From: Akkermansiaceae bacterium
Lineage (GTDB): Bacteria; Verrucomicrobiota; Verrucomicrobiia; Verrucomicrobiales; Akkermansiaceae
Length of the DNA: 26,494 nt
Reading direction: 5' to 3'
Assembly: GCA_023301545.1 (NCBI GenBank)
Contig: JALZUI010000120.1
Location: 1 to 26,494, forward strand
Part shown: in pieces, positions 1-8,275 of the stretch
Position numbering within the stretch: position 1 is the stretch's first letter
How the letters are laid out: every line of letters begins with the position of its first letter
Notes under the pieces: model-generated
What the model saw: only the letters and a program-made list of their open reading frames with translations
Databases searched by the model: none
Told to the model about the DNA's origin: nothing
Program-made: the position numbers and the translations under genes

Positions 1-7
1 AAATGGA

Positions 8-970
8 TTATGCCTGCTCCCACACACCGAACTTACGGTACTTCTGGTAGCGCTCCTCTAGCAGTTGCTCAACAGGTAATTTCTGAAGCTCTTGGATTTC
101 ATTAACCAGAGTGGTCTTCAGAGACTCACAAGCCTGAGCAGGGTTTCGGTGAGCTCCTCCTCGAGGTTCACCAACAACTCCATCAATGACACCTAGACCC
201 TGAAGATCTGGAGCTGACATCTTCATCGCCGCCGCTGCTTTCTCAGCATGCTTACGGTGCTTATAGAGAATTGCGGCACAGCCTTCAGGGGAAATCACTG
301 AGTAGTAAGAGTTTTCCATCATCAACAGACGATCGGCAATGCCGATCCCTAGAGCTCCACCTGAACCACCTTCTCCTAGTACAACAGCTACTACAGGAAC
401 CTTCAGGTTCATCATATCACGTAGATTGCGGGCAATCGCCTCGGAGATATTACGCTCCTCTGCACCAATTCCAGGGAATGCTCCAGGAGTATCAATAAAA
501 GCAACGAAAGGGAGATTGAATTTCTCTGCCATTTTCATCAAGCGGAGCGCTTTACGGTATCCCTCAGGGTGGGCACTACCAAAGTTACGGAGGAGGTTCT
601 CCTTCGTATCACGACCTTTCTGATGGCCGATAACAACACACTTCACTCCACCGATAGTCGCAAAACCACCAGGCATGGCATTGTCATCACCGAACATACG
701 GTCTCCATGGAGCTCGGTGAAATCGTCTGCGATCTCTTCCATGTAATCCAACATAAAAGGACGTTGGACATGGCGAGCAATTTTCACTCGATCCCAAGCA
801 GAGAGATTATCGTAAATCTCATCTTTGGTCTTTTGTAGTTTCTCGGTCATCGCAGCGAGCTCGGGGCTCAGGTCAATATTCTGCGAACCTAGATCATCTT
901 GAAGCTTCTGGATTTTCTCCTCCAGCTCCAGGATGGGCTTTTCAAAATCTAATGGCTGATAGGCGCTCAT
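8..970 (-). CDS. accA: Acetyl-CoA carboxylase carboxyltransferase subunit alpha
   Basis: The alpha half of the carboxyltransferase moves the carboxyl group from carboxybiotin to acetyl-CoA, giving malonyl-CoA for fatty-acid synthesis in the cytoplasm; it works as an alpha2beta2 complex with AccD, which is not in this window. The protein is 320 aa against 319 in E. coli. An N-terminal helical region (about 1-60) holds the family pattern FEKPILELEEKI, followed by a crotonase-like fold with GGFATIGG (about 101-108), the loop PGAFPGIGAEERN (about 162-174) and GEGGSGGALGIG (about 198-209), which form the CoA and oxyanion site. It appears complete. The ATG has no Shine-Dalgarno sequence. It is divergent from the sulfatase gene, and a TATAAT on its own strand lies about 35 nt upstream. 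Identification is secure. Confidence 0.97.
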   Translation of the reverse strand: MSAYQPLDFEKPILELEEKIQKLQDDLGSQNIDLSPELAAMTEKLQKTKDEIYDNLSAWDRVKIARHVQRPFMLDYMEEIADDFTELHGDRMFGDDNAMPGGFATIGGVKCVVIGHQKGRDTKENLLRNFGSAHPEGYRKALRLMKMAEKFNLPFVAFIDTPGAFPGIGAEERNISEAIARNLRDMMNLKVPVVAVVLGEGGSGGALGIGIADRLLMMENSYYSVISPEGCAAILYKHRKHAEKAAAAMKMSAPDLQGLGVIDGVVGEPRGGAHRNPAQACESLKTTLVNEIQELQKLPVEQLLEERYQKYRKFGVWEQA

Positions 971-1003
971 AACAATAATTCTTCTATTTATGGTTCAAGA
1001 GAA

Positions 1004-1009
1004 ATTATA
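1004..1009 (-). promoter_or_regulatory. Possible -10 element for accA
   Basis: A perfect TATAAT is read on the minus strand about 34 nt before the accA ATG. The hexamer 17 nt further upstream (AAAAAC on the minus strand) does not resemble a -35 box, so only the -10 is supported. It lies about 35 bp from an opposing TATAAT that serves the plus strand. Confidence 0.35.
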
Positions 1010-1021
1010 AAGCAAGGCTCT

Positions 1022-1050
1022 TTGAGGTTTTTTGCTTCACCGCTTATAAT
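1022..1050 (+). promoter_or_regulatory. Sigma-70-type promoter for the sulfatase leader
   Basis: TTGAGG (1022-1027), a 17-bp spacer and a perfect TATAAT (1045-1050) form the best promoter match in this intergenic region. Predicted transcription start is near 1057, about 108 nt before the sulfatase ATG and almost on top of a small ORF that starts at 1059. Confidence 0.6.
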
Positions 1051-1058
1051 TTAGTCTA

Positions 1059-1148
1059 ATGGAAGCCTTCACCTCTCAGCAAATAGTTGAATTAACAGGT
1101 CAAATAGTGCAAAACTCTCTTGATAGGTGCGTGAGCTTAAAACTATAA
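1059..1148 (+). CDS. Possible 29-aa upstream ORF (leader peptide)
   Basis: ATG to TAA, 29 codons, beginning with MEAFTSQQIVEL and ending CVSLKL. The ATG lies about 2 nt after the start predicted from the TATAAT at 1045-1050, so the message would be leaderless or nearly so. Its TAA shares bases with a second ATG (TAATG, 1146-1150). That second ATG opens a 6-codon ORF whose TGA overlaps the sulfatase ATG. No homologue is recognised; an ORF this short can occur by chance. The arrangement, not the sequence, is what supports it. Confidence 0.25.
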   Translation: MEAFTSQQIVELTGQIVQNSLDRCVSLKL

Positions 1149-1164
1149 TGAACATTCTTTATTT

Positions 1165-2628
1165 ATGAAACCTTACTTCGCCCTCCTAACAATATTCCTC
1201 CCTTCCTTGTTATTAAGTGGGCTAGCCATCGCTAAGCCCCTCGCCGGAAGTAAGCCCAATATCATTTTCGTCATTACTGATGACCAAGGAATGGGTGACT
1301 TTTCCTGCTTCGGTAACGAACTCGTCAAAACTCCTCATTTCGATAAGTTTCATGAGGGCGCTATCCGCTTGACGGAATATCACGTCAGTCCAACCTGTGC
1401 TCCTACTCGCGCAGCTCTAATGAGTGGTCGAGTCGCGTTTAAAAACGGCGTCACGCACACCATCCTACAGCGCGAACGCATGGCGCTGAGCACCTTCACA
1501 CTCCCTCAGGCACTCAAAACCGCTGGTTACAATACAGGACTTTTCGGCAAATGGCACTTAGGAGACGAAATAGAGTATCGACCTCAAAGCAGAGGCTTTG
1601 ACGAAGTTCTCATGCATGGCGCTGGAGGAATCGGCCAAACTGTACATGGAGACTTCCCCTCTAATGGCAGTGAAAACACCTATTTCGATAGCGTCCTCCT
1701 CCATAACGACACCGTTGTTAAAAGCGAAGGGTTTTGCACTGACGTCTTCTTCGACGCTGGTATTTCATGGATCAAGAAGCAACATGACGCGAAAAAACCT
1801 TACTTCGCCTATATCTCACTCAACGCTCCTCACGGCCCACTAATCGCCCCTGAGTCCTCCAAAAAACGATTTTACGAAATGGGATGCTCAGAGAACAGTG
1901 CGGCTCGATTTGGAATGATAGAAAATATCGATGACAACTTTGGCAAGCTCCTCTCCAAGCTTGAAAAATGGCAAGCGTTAGAGAACACCCTCATAATTTT
2001 CACGACAGACAATGGAGCAGTTCGTATAGGCAAAACCATAGAAACCCCCTACTATAACGCGGGGCTCAGAGGAGGAAAAAACAGCCCTTATGAAGGAGGA
2101 TCCCACGTTCCCTTCCTCGCTCAATGGAAAGGAATGCTCAAGGAAGGCGTAGATATCAATGCTCTCACCGCTCATATAGATCTGTATAAAACCTTTACCG
2201 ATCTAGCGGGTGCAACATTACCTGCAGAGATGCAAACTATCGAAGGACGAACACTACTCCCGCTACTTGTAAACCATGAAGCCGAGTGGCCTGATCGTGA
2301 ACTATTCTTTAACTGTGGGCGCTGGCCTGAGGGACAAAGAGAAAAGTTCAAATACCTGAAATGTGCTGTTCGCACACAACAATGGCGCCTAGTCGACAAC
2401 ACCGCCCTTTACGATATCTCTCAAGACCCGGGTGAAAACCATGACGTAGCTGAAAAGCACGCTGATGTTGTCGCTAGGCTCAGCGCCGCTTACGATAAAT
2501 GGTGGGAGTCTAATATTCCATTCATGGTCAACGAGGGCCTACCAAAAATAAAGGCCGACCAGCACCCATTTGGCATCCTCTACAAAAAGCAATTGGCAGA
2601 GAAGGGTATCCCTGCGTTTAAAAACTAA
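1165..2628 (+). CDS. Secreted arylsulfatase-type sulfatase (S1 family)
   Basis: A 487-aa type I sulfatase that hydrolyses sulfate esters, probably on polysaccharide, outside the cytoplasm. Residues 1-23 are a Sec signal peptide (hydrophobic core FALLTIFLPSLLL). Calcium ligands D39-D40 lie in ITDDQG. The signature C78-A-P-T-R82 carries the cysteine that is converted to formylglycine. FGKWHLG (127-133) supplies K129 and H131. APHGP supplies H223, and TDNG supplies D282-N283. GGK at 303-305 and GGSHVP (311-316) end the catalytic core; the last is more often GGxRVP. A substrate cannot be assigned. No sulfatase-maturing enzyme or glycoside hydrolase is adjacent. It is transcribed alone, from the promoter at 1022-1050, and has no Shine-Dalgarno sequence. 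Confidence 0.93.
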   Translation: MKPYFALLTIFLPSLLLSGLAIAKPLAGSKPNIIFVITDDQGMGDFSCFGNELVKTPHFDKFHEGAIRLTEYHVSPTCAPTRAALMSGRVAFKNGVTHTILQRERMALSTFTLPQALKTAGYNTGLFGKWHLGDEIEYRPQSRGFDEVLMHGAGGIGQTVHGDFPSNGSENTYFDSVLLHNDTVVKSEGFCTDVFFDAGISWIKKQHDAKKPYFAYISLNAPHGPLIAPESSKKRFYEMGCSENSAARFGMIENIDDNFGKLLSKLEKWQALENTLIIFTTDNGAVRIGKTIETPYYNAGLRGGKNSPYEGGSHVPFLAQWKGMLKEGVDINALTAHIDLYKTFTDLAGATLPAEMQTIEGRTLLPLLVNHEAEWPDRELFFNCGRWPEGQREKFKYLKCAVRTQQWRLVDNTALYDISQDPGENHDVAEKHADVVARLSAAYDKWWESNIPFMVNEGLPKIKADQHPFGILYKKQLAEKGIPAFKN

Positions 2629-2691
2629 CATTTTTCAAACATAACGAACGGCGATAGAAGGAGATATAAATTAAAACATTACCTCATTCAC

Positions 2692-2725
2692 TTGACAGAT
2701 CGCTCCGATAGACGTCTTTAAAGAC
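2692..2725 (+). promoter_or_regulatory. Promoter and palindromic operator candidate of the peroxiredoxin gene
   Basis: A perfect -35 box TTGACA (2692-2697) is followed at 17-19 bp by a weak -10 (TCTTTA 2715-2720 or TTTAAA 2717-2722). The -10 position is covered by a perfect 12-bp palindrome, GTCTTT-AAAGAC (2714-2725). The weak -10 and the palindrome together suggest a regulated promoter. Predicted start is near 2728, about 16 nt before the ATG. Confidence 0.45.
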
Positions 2726-2743
2726 TTCAACTAACTAAATATC

Positions 2744-3373
2744 ATGGCAGTACTAGTAGGCAAACAAGCCCCTCAATTCGTAGCAAAAGCAGTCCAAGGA
2801 GAAACCGTTATCGACGCATTCTCTCTTGATCAATTCCTCGGGAAAAAATACGTTCTCTTTTTCTTTTACCCAAAAGACTTCACCTTCGTGTGCCCAACTG
2901 AGCTTCACCGCTTTCAAGAAGAGCTTGCGGAGTTCGAAAAACGCAATGTCGCAGTAGTAGGTTGCTCAACCGACTCAGAGTTTTCTCACTGGGCGTGGCT
3001 TAATACACCTAAGGATCAGGGCGGAATCCAAGGCGTGCAATACCCCCTCGTAGCCGACATCAATAAAACAATTTCCTCCGCATATGATGTTCTTGCAGGG
3101 GAAGAGTTTATCAACGAAGAAGGCGGCCTCGAAGTTGAAGGTGAGCTCGTAGCCTACCGCGGACTTTTCTTAATCGATAAAGAAGGAGTCGTCCGTCACC
3201 AGGTGGTGAACGACATGCCTCTCGGTCGCTCCATCCGCGAGAGTCTTCGCGTCATTGACGCTCTTCAGCACTTCGAGGAAAATGGCGAAGTCTGCCCAAT
3301 GGACTGGCAAAAAGGCGAAGAAGCGATGAACGCAACGCACGAGGGAGTTTCTAACTACCTCGGCAAGAAGTAA
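2744..3373 (+). CDS. ahpC: Peroxiredoxin, AhpC/Prx1 type (typical 2-Cys)
   Basis: A cytoplasmic thiol peroxidase that reduces hydrogen peroxide, organic hydroperoxides and probably peroxynitrite; 209 aa. The peroxidatic site is YPKDFTFVCPTE with C50, plus the GGIQG loop (93-97). The resolving cysteine is C184 in GEVCPMDW. The conserved structural residues around VVGCSTDS (71-78) are present. Between YDVL (114-117) and AYRGLF there is a stretch of about 19 residues rich in Glu and Gly, where many family members have five to ten. No ahpF, thioredoxin or oxyR gene is beside it. It has its own TTGACA promoter with a palindrome and is closed by a strong terminator, so it is monocistronic. Confidence 0.93.
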   Translation: MAVLVGKQAPQFVAKAVQGETVIDAFSLDQFLGKKYVLFFFYPKDFTFVCPTELHRFQEELAEFEKRNVAVVGCSTDSEFSHWAWLNTPKDQGGIQGVQYPLVADINKTISSAYDVLAGEEFINEEGGLEVEGELVAYRGLFLIDKEGVVRHQVVNDMPLGRSIRESLRVIDALQHFEENGEVCPMDWQKGEEAMNATHEGVSNYLGKK

Positions 3374-3397
3374 TTCGCCCTAGCTAGTTCGATTATT

Positions 3398-3432
3398 AAA
3401 AAGCCGGTGAGTCCATCTCATCGGCTTTTTTG
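3398..3432 (+). terminator. Rho-independent terminator after the peroxiredoxin gene
   Basis: The stem AAAAAGCCGGTGAG (3398-3411) pairs with CTCATCGGCTTTTT (3417-3430) with a single G-U pair and a 5-nt loop, and runs into a T tract. It also has A residues on the 5' side. Confidence 0.9.
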
Positions 3433-3512
3433 TGCTTTGCAGGAAACACCCACTTCTAAAACCCTCCATATTTTCAGTTGCCCCCTTCACTGTTCTCCCC
3501 TTTATTCCCCCT

Positions 3513-6500
3513 GTGTCCTCTCCCATTGACATCACCTACCCTGACCTTCCCGTTTCTCAACGACGGGAGGAAATCATCAAGACGCTCACTGACAATCAAG
3601 TGATCGTCATTGTTGGTGACACAGGCTCAGGTAAAACCACTCAACTCCCCAAAATGGCTCTGCAGTGGATGCGAGACGCGGGGGTTACGAAAGGGAGAAT
3701 AGGCTGTACCCAACCCCGCCGTATCGCAGCCTCCTCCGTTGCTAAGCGAGTGGCCGAAGAGCTCAAAACCGAGCTAGGGGACCGAGTCGGTTACCAAGTC
3801 CGATTCCGCGACCATTCACAGAAGGACACCCCGATCAAGTTCATGACCGACGGGATCCTCCTCGCCGAGACCCAGGGTGATCCGAAACTCCGCCAATATT
3901 CCTGCCTAATTATTGACGAAGCCCACGAGCGATCACTCAACATCGACTTTATCTTAGGCTACCTCCGCGAACTCCTCCCTACTCGCCCTGACCTGAAGAT
4001 CATCATCTCCTCCGCTACTCTTGATGCCGACCGCTTCTCAGAGTTCTTTTATGATGCTCCCATTATCGAAGTCGAAGGGCGAACCTTCCCCGTCACCGAT
4101 GAATTCCTCCCTGAAGAAGAGGGCGAAGACCTGAGACAGCACGTCCTTAGAGGAGTGAAATGGATCAATCGCTACGACCAGCAAGGCGACGTTCTAATCT
4201 TCCTCCCCGGCGAACGCGAAATCCGCATGTGTGCCAATATTCTAGAGGAGCAACAGTGGAATAATGTGGACGTCCTCCCCCTCTACGCTCGGCTCAGCTT
4301 AGCTGACCAGCAACGGGTGTTTTCGACCTCTAACAACCGTCGTATCATTCTCGCTACTAATGTTGCCGAGACCTCCCTGACCATTCCCGGGATCGTCTAC
4401 GTTCTAGATGCAGGAATCGTCCGGATGTCACGCTATCTTCCTGCGCGTGGAATTCAGCGCTTGCAAGATGAACGCGTCTCCCAAGCCTCCGCTCGCCAAC
4501 GACGCGGGCGATGTGGACGGGTTCGCGAGGGGCTCTGCCTCAAACTCTACTCCGAGGACGAATACGACTCCTTCCCTGAGTTCACCGATCCCGAAATCAA
4601 GCGCTCTTCCCTCGCAGGAGTCATCTTGCGTATGAAATCCCTCAAGCTCCCGAGCATTCGCGAGTTTTCTTTCCTCGACCCGCCCTCTTCCAAGGCCATT
4701 CGTGAAGGAGAAAGCACTCTCGAAGAAATCGGCGCCCTTGATGAAATCGGGAACCTGACCGAAATCGGTTTCGCCCTTGCGCGCCTTCCTTTAGACCCTC
4801 GACTCGGGCGAATGCTCCTAGAGGGTCACGAACGAGGAGTGGCCTCCGCGCTCACTACTATTATCGCAGGGCTCAGCGTCATGGACGTCCGCGAGCGCCC
4901 CACTGACAAACAAGGCGCCGCTGACACCGCGCACCAAAAGTTTAAGCACCCCGATTCTGACTTCCTGTCCTTGCTTGAAGTTTGGACCCGCCTGCAAGAG
5001 TTCCGCCAACCCAGCAATGGCAATAAACGCCCCTCTTGGCAGAAGAATCAGCTCCGTCGATATTGCCAAAAAAACTTCCTGAGCTTCCGCCGTGTGCTGG
5101 AGTGGGATCAAGTCATTGACGAGCTCCGTCAACTGCAAAAAGAGCAGCTCAAGCTCAAAGTCCCAACCCTCGGTACCGATCGAAACGAGTGGGGGCACTT
5201 TGACAACATCCACAAGGCCCTCCTGACAGGGATCCCCATGCAGATTGGCCATTGGGATAAAGAGAAACGATACTACAAGAGCACGAACAACCGTTCCTAC
5301 TCAGTCTTTCCTGGATCCTGCCTTTTTGGTAAACAATACCCCGAATGGGTCATGGGGCATGAAATTGTGGAGACTAGCAAAGTATTCGCTCGGAAGGTCG
5401 CTAAAATCGATCCTACTTGGTTAGAGGAACTCGTCCCCTGGGCCTGTCGCTACAAGCACCACTCCCCCTATTGGAACGCCCAACAGGGAACAGTTTACGG
5501 AAAGGAAAATGTCCTCCTCAGCGGACTCCTCCTCGCCTACGACCGCGACAAGTATTTCGGCAAGGTTAACCCGAAGGATTCCCATCTCATCTTTGTGGCC
5601 GAGGCCATAGTCGCTGGCGTTCCTCCTCACCCATTCTATGAAACAGTCGATACAGGGGGAACCGAGTGGCAAGCTCCTCTGCGGGGTAAGATGGAGTTCT
5701 TAGATGAATTTCACGCCATCAAGACCGAAATCCTTCTCCTGGAACACAAGCTCCGTAAAGTTGGGCACCTCTGGCAGGAAAAAGCAGCTGTCGACTTTTT
5801 CTTTGAGCGCGTCCCCGGAGAAATTCACTCCGCCAAGGAATTCCACCTCTGGCGAAAGAAGGACGGCAACGAGCAGAAACTCATGCCCCGCCTTGCGGAC
5901 TTAATCTGGCAAGAACCCGAAGGCGCCGAGCTCTTCCCTAACCTAATTAGCCACGAAGAAGAAAACTATAACGTTTACTATCGAACCGAAATTGGCGCGC
6001 GAGATGATGGCGTAGTTATCGGTATTCATATCGACCAGCTTGAACATTTTCCTGACCACCTTCTCAGTTGGGGAATCCCCGGCCTCTATGCCGAACGCGC
6101 TGAAACCATGATCCGTAGTCTACAGAAAGACTTCCGCACCGCCTGCCAACCGGTCAAAGACACCGCTTGGGACTTCGCCTCAGAATGGCTCGAGTGGCAA
6201 CCGAATATACGCATGGAAGCGGCTCTAGCTGAATTCCTCGCCAAACAAACGGGCTTTGATCAACTCACGCTCGAAGACATGTTGGGCGTCAACTGGGACG
6301 CGGCACGCACGCTACATGACAACCGCATGCCTGAAGAGTGGCGACCCAAAGTCTGGATTTTTGACGACGCCAACGAGGAATTAGCTTTTGGCACCGATCT
6401 CACAAAAATCAGAATCGACCTCGCAGAGCTCCTCGCCGCCCGACGACAAGAAGAAGCCAATGCGCTTTGGCACATGACGGGAGCCACGATGTGGGATTTC

Positions 6501-7334
6501 GGGCAGATTGACGAACTCCCGCTCGAATCTAATGGTTGCTACCCTGCCCTCGTCGATGAAAAGACCTCGATCGGATTACAAGCCTTTCTCACCCCAGCAC
6601 AAGCAGAGGCCTCGCACCGCGCAGGTTGCATCCGCCTCTTCCGCCTCCATTACCCCGAGCGCGTTGAATACTTAGAGAAAAACCTTCCTCTAGACCCGAT
6701 GGTTAAACTCAGCCTTGGCATTATAACCCAAGAGCAGGGAACCTTCCTTTCGGACTTAATTTCCACCTCCATCGAACACGCCCTTGGTGATCCCCTTCCA
6801 CGTTCAGCTAATGAATTTGAGGTCGCAGCCGAACGCGCCAGAGGCGAGCTTCACAACTCCGCACTAGAGATCAGCGACAGCTTCACTCGACTCATTGAAA
6901 GCAAGCAAGAAGTCACCCGCTGGTGTGAGGAAAACGCCCGCCACCGTTATCACTCAGAAATCGCTCTCGATATTTCTGAACAAACGGAATTCCTCCTCCA
7001 ACGCTTTATGCTCAAGCAATTCACCGCAACTCACATCTCCCAGCTCTACAAGCACTTCTACGGGATGGAAGAACGGATCGAAAAAATCGCCCAACAACCT
7101 TTTGTCCGTGAAGAAGAACGCATGAACCTCTTCACTCCTCTTTGGCTCGCCTGGTTTAACGCATGGAAGGAGAGTAAGCTGCCTCGTAAACACGACCTCC
7201 AAAAGGTTGGCGAATTGATAGAAGACTGGCGCATGCACCTCTTTGCCCCCGGCAGCCCGAAGATCAATAATAGTAAAATCTCTAAAAAAACGATAGAGAG
7301 CGCATTAAGCGAAATCGGTATTCCCTTACCTTAG
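3513..7334 (+). CDS. hrpA: ATP-dependent RNA helicase HrpA (DEAH box)
   Basis: A long DEAH-box RNA helicase of about 1273 aa (E. coli HrpA is 1300). HrpA has been linked to mRNA processing and to rescue of stalled or collided ribosomes. Numbered from the GTG at 3513, the motifs are Walker A GDTGSGKTT (35-43), DEAH (135-138), SAT (167-169), and later NVAETSLTIPG and QRRGRCGR (motif VI). These are followed by HA2/OB-fold regions and the long C-terminal HrpA-specific domain (DUF3418). The frame is open back to a GTG at 3432. That start lies inside the terminator of the preceding gene and adds a hydrophobic Pro-rich leader not expected in HrpA, so I chose 3513, where MSSPIDITYPDLPVSQRREE reads like the family N-terminus. 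It converges with menA, with 8 bp between the stop codons. Confidence 0.95.
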   Translation: MSSPIDITYPDLPVSQRREEIIKTLTDNQVIVIVGDTGSGKTTQLPKMALQWMRDAGVTKGRIGCTQPRRIAASSVAKRVAEELKTELGDRVGYQVRFRDHSQKDTPIKFMTDGILLAETQGDPKLRQYSCLIIDEAHERSLNIDFILGYLRELLPTRPDLKIIISSATLDADRFSEFFYDAPIIEVEGRTFPVTDEFLPEEEGEDLRQHVLRGVKWINRYDQQGDVLIFLPGEREIRMCANILEEQQWNNVDVLPLYARLSLADQQRVFSTSNNRRIILATNVAETSLTIPGIVYVLDAGIVRMSRYLPARGIQRLQDERVSQASARQRRGRCGRVREGLCLKLYSEDEYDSFPEFTDPEIKRSSLAGVILRMKSLKLPSIREFSFLDPPSSKAIREGESTLEEIGALDEIGNLTEIGFALARLPLDPRLGRMLLEGHERGVASALTTIIAGLSVMDVRERPTDKQGAADTAHQKFKHPDSDFLSLLEVWTRLQEFRQPSNGNKRPSWQKNQLRRYCQKNFLSFRRVLEWDQVIDELRQLQKEQLKLKVPTLGTDRNEWGHFDNIHKALLTGIPMQIGHWDKEKRYYKSTNNRSYSVFPGSCLFGKQYPEWVMGHEIVETSKVFARKVAKIDPTWLEELVPWACRYKHHSPYWNAQQGTVYGKENVLLSGLLLAYDRDKYFGKVNPKDSHLIFVAEAIVAGVPPHPFYETVDTGGTEWQAPLRGKMEFLDEFHAIKTEILLLEHKLRKVGHLWQEKAAVDFFFERVPGEIHSAKEFHLWRKKDGNEQKLMPRLADLIWQEPEGAELFPNLISHEEENYNVYYRTEIGARDDGVVIGIHIDQLEHFPDHLLSWGIPGLYAERAETMIRSLQKDFRTACQPVKDTAWDFASEWLEWQPNIRMEAALAEFLAKQTGFDQLTLEDMLGVNWDAARTLHDNRMPEEWRPKVWIFDDANEELAFGTDLTKIRIDLAELLAARRQEEANALWHMTGATMWDFGQIDELPLESNGCYPALVDEKTSIGLQAFLTPAQAEASHRAGCIRLFRLHYPERVEYLEKNLPLDPMVKLSLGIITQEQGTFLSDLISTSIEHALGDPLPRSANEFEVAAERARGELHNSALEISDSFTRLIESKQEVTRWCEENARHRYHSEIALDISEQTEFLLQRFMLKQFTATHISQLYKHFYGMEERIEKIAQQPFVREEERMNLFTPLWLAWFNAWKESKLPRKHDLQKVGELIEDWRMHLFAPGSPKINNSKISKKTIESALSEIGIPLP

Positions 7335-7342
7335 ATCGCCCC

Positions 7343-8224
7343 TCAAAGCACTCCGTTAGCAATGAGTACTACCATCTGAAAAAGAACGGCAAAGAGAACT
7401 AAGAGCCCTCCCGAAAGCGCAAGGTACAGGTTTAGCTTTTCTGGCTTTTTACCCAGAACCACCATATTGAGCAAGACCCAGGAGAGAATGATAAAAGCAA
7501 TCTCCACGCCGACCAAAAGATCAAACCAATACCAAACGGCTAGAATCGCGAGGGAGCAATGCGCCCCCATCATAATCATGATCCGTCGGTACAACCGGCC
7601 ACCCAATCGAACCGCTAGGGTACGCTTGCCCGTCGACTCGTCTTCTTCAACATCTCTTAGGTTATTGATCGCGATTAGAAGGCATGAAAGCCAACCCACA
7701 ACTGCTCCTAATAAAGCGGCTTGGGCCGACCACTCTCCGGTTTGGACAAAGTAAGTTCCCGCTGTAGCCACGAGCCCGAAAAAGAGGAAGACAAAGGTCT
7801 CCCCTAAACCCCTATAAGCCAGAGGCACTGGTCCACCAGTATAACCATAGCTCAAGTAAAGCGAAGGCACTCCAATCGCTAAAATAATCCAGCCTCGAGC
7901 CGCAATTAATGGAATCGCGCACAGCGCGGCGAGAAAGAGAAAAATCCCCGCCCAGATGAAAACTGTTTTCTCAGCAACCAATCCACTGGCCGTCACGCGC
8001 TTAGGCCCCAAGCGTCGTTCGGTATCAGATCCCTTACGGGCATCAATCGCATCATTAAAGAGGTTCGTGGCAACCTGAATACAAACAGTCGCCCCTAGTG
8101 TCGCTAATAGTAACGTCAATGACCATTCCCCCGTCAAGTGATACGCAAGCACCGTCGCTAACCAGACAGGGACGATGGCGGCAGGAAGAGTCTTAGGGCG
8201 AGAGGCTAGAAGGAGTGCTTTCAT
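7343..8224 (-). CDS. menA: 1,4-dihydroxy-2-naphthoate polyprenyltransferase
   Basis: An integral membrane UbiA-superfamily prenyltransferase that attaches the polyprenyl tail to 1,4-dihydroxy-2-naphthoate in menaquinone synthesis; 293 aa. The first Asp-rich motif is in NLFNDAIDARKGSD (54-67). The second is NNLRDVEEDESTGKRTLAVR (187-206), which is the MenA form and separates it from UbiA and heme O synthases. About eight hydrophobic membrane segments are visible. The start codon lies only 8 nt beyond the T tract of the terminator that ends the secDF operon. Transcription must therefore begin within or just before that terminator, or come from read-through. No other men gene is in the window. 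Confidence 0.93.
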   Translation of the reverse strand: MKALLLASRPKTLPAAIVPVWLATVLAYHLTGEWSLTLLLATLGATVCIQVATNLFNDAIDARKGSDTERRLGPKRVTASGLVAEKTVFIWAGIFLFLAALCAIPLIAARGWIILAIGVPSLYLSYGYTGGPVPLAYRGLGETFVFLFFGLVATAGTYFVQTGEWSAQAALLGAVVGWLSCLLIAINNLRDVEEDESTGKRTLAVRLGGRLYRRIMIMMGAHCSLAILAVWYWFDLLVGVEIAFIILSWVLLNMVVLGKKPEKLNLYLALSGGLLVLFAVLFQMVVLIANGVL

Positions 8225-8232
8225 ATTGGCAT

Positions 8233-8259
8233 AAAAAAAGCGGGCTCGCTAGAGCCCGC
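8233..8259 (-). terminator. Terminator of the tgt-yajC-secDF operon
   Basis: A perfect 8-bp stem, GCGGGCTC/GAGCCCGC (8240-8247 and 8252-8259), with a 4-nt loop; on the minus strand it is followed by seven T residues. It lies 16 nt after the secDF stop and 8 nt before the menA ATG. Confidence 0.92.
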
Positions 8260-8275
8260 AAATTCTAAGAGGAGC

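Noticed and set aside
2656..2671. Strong ribosome-binding-like AGAAGGAGATATAAAT, similar to a phage T7 gene 10 leader
   Set aside because: No ATG, GTG or TTG start with a usable reading frame follows at proper spacing, and the neighbouring genes do not use such sites; treated as chance.
3432..3512. N-terminal extension of hrpA from a GTG at 3432
   Set aside because: It begins inside the terminator of the preceding gene and encodes a Pro- and Phe-rich leader foreign to HrpA; the GTG at 3513 matches the family start.
4818..5252. 144-aa minus-strand ORF
   Set aside because: Antisense to hrpA; no start context, no neighbours on that strand and no recognisable domain.
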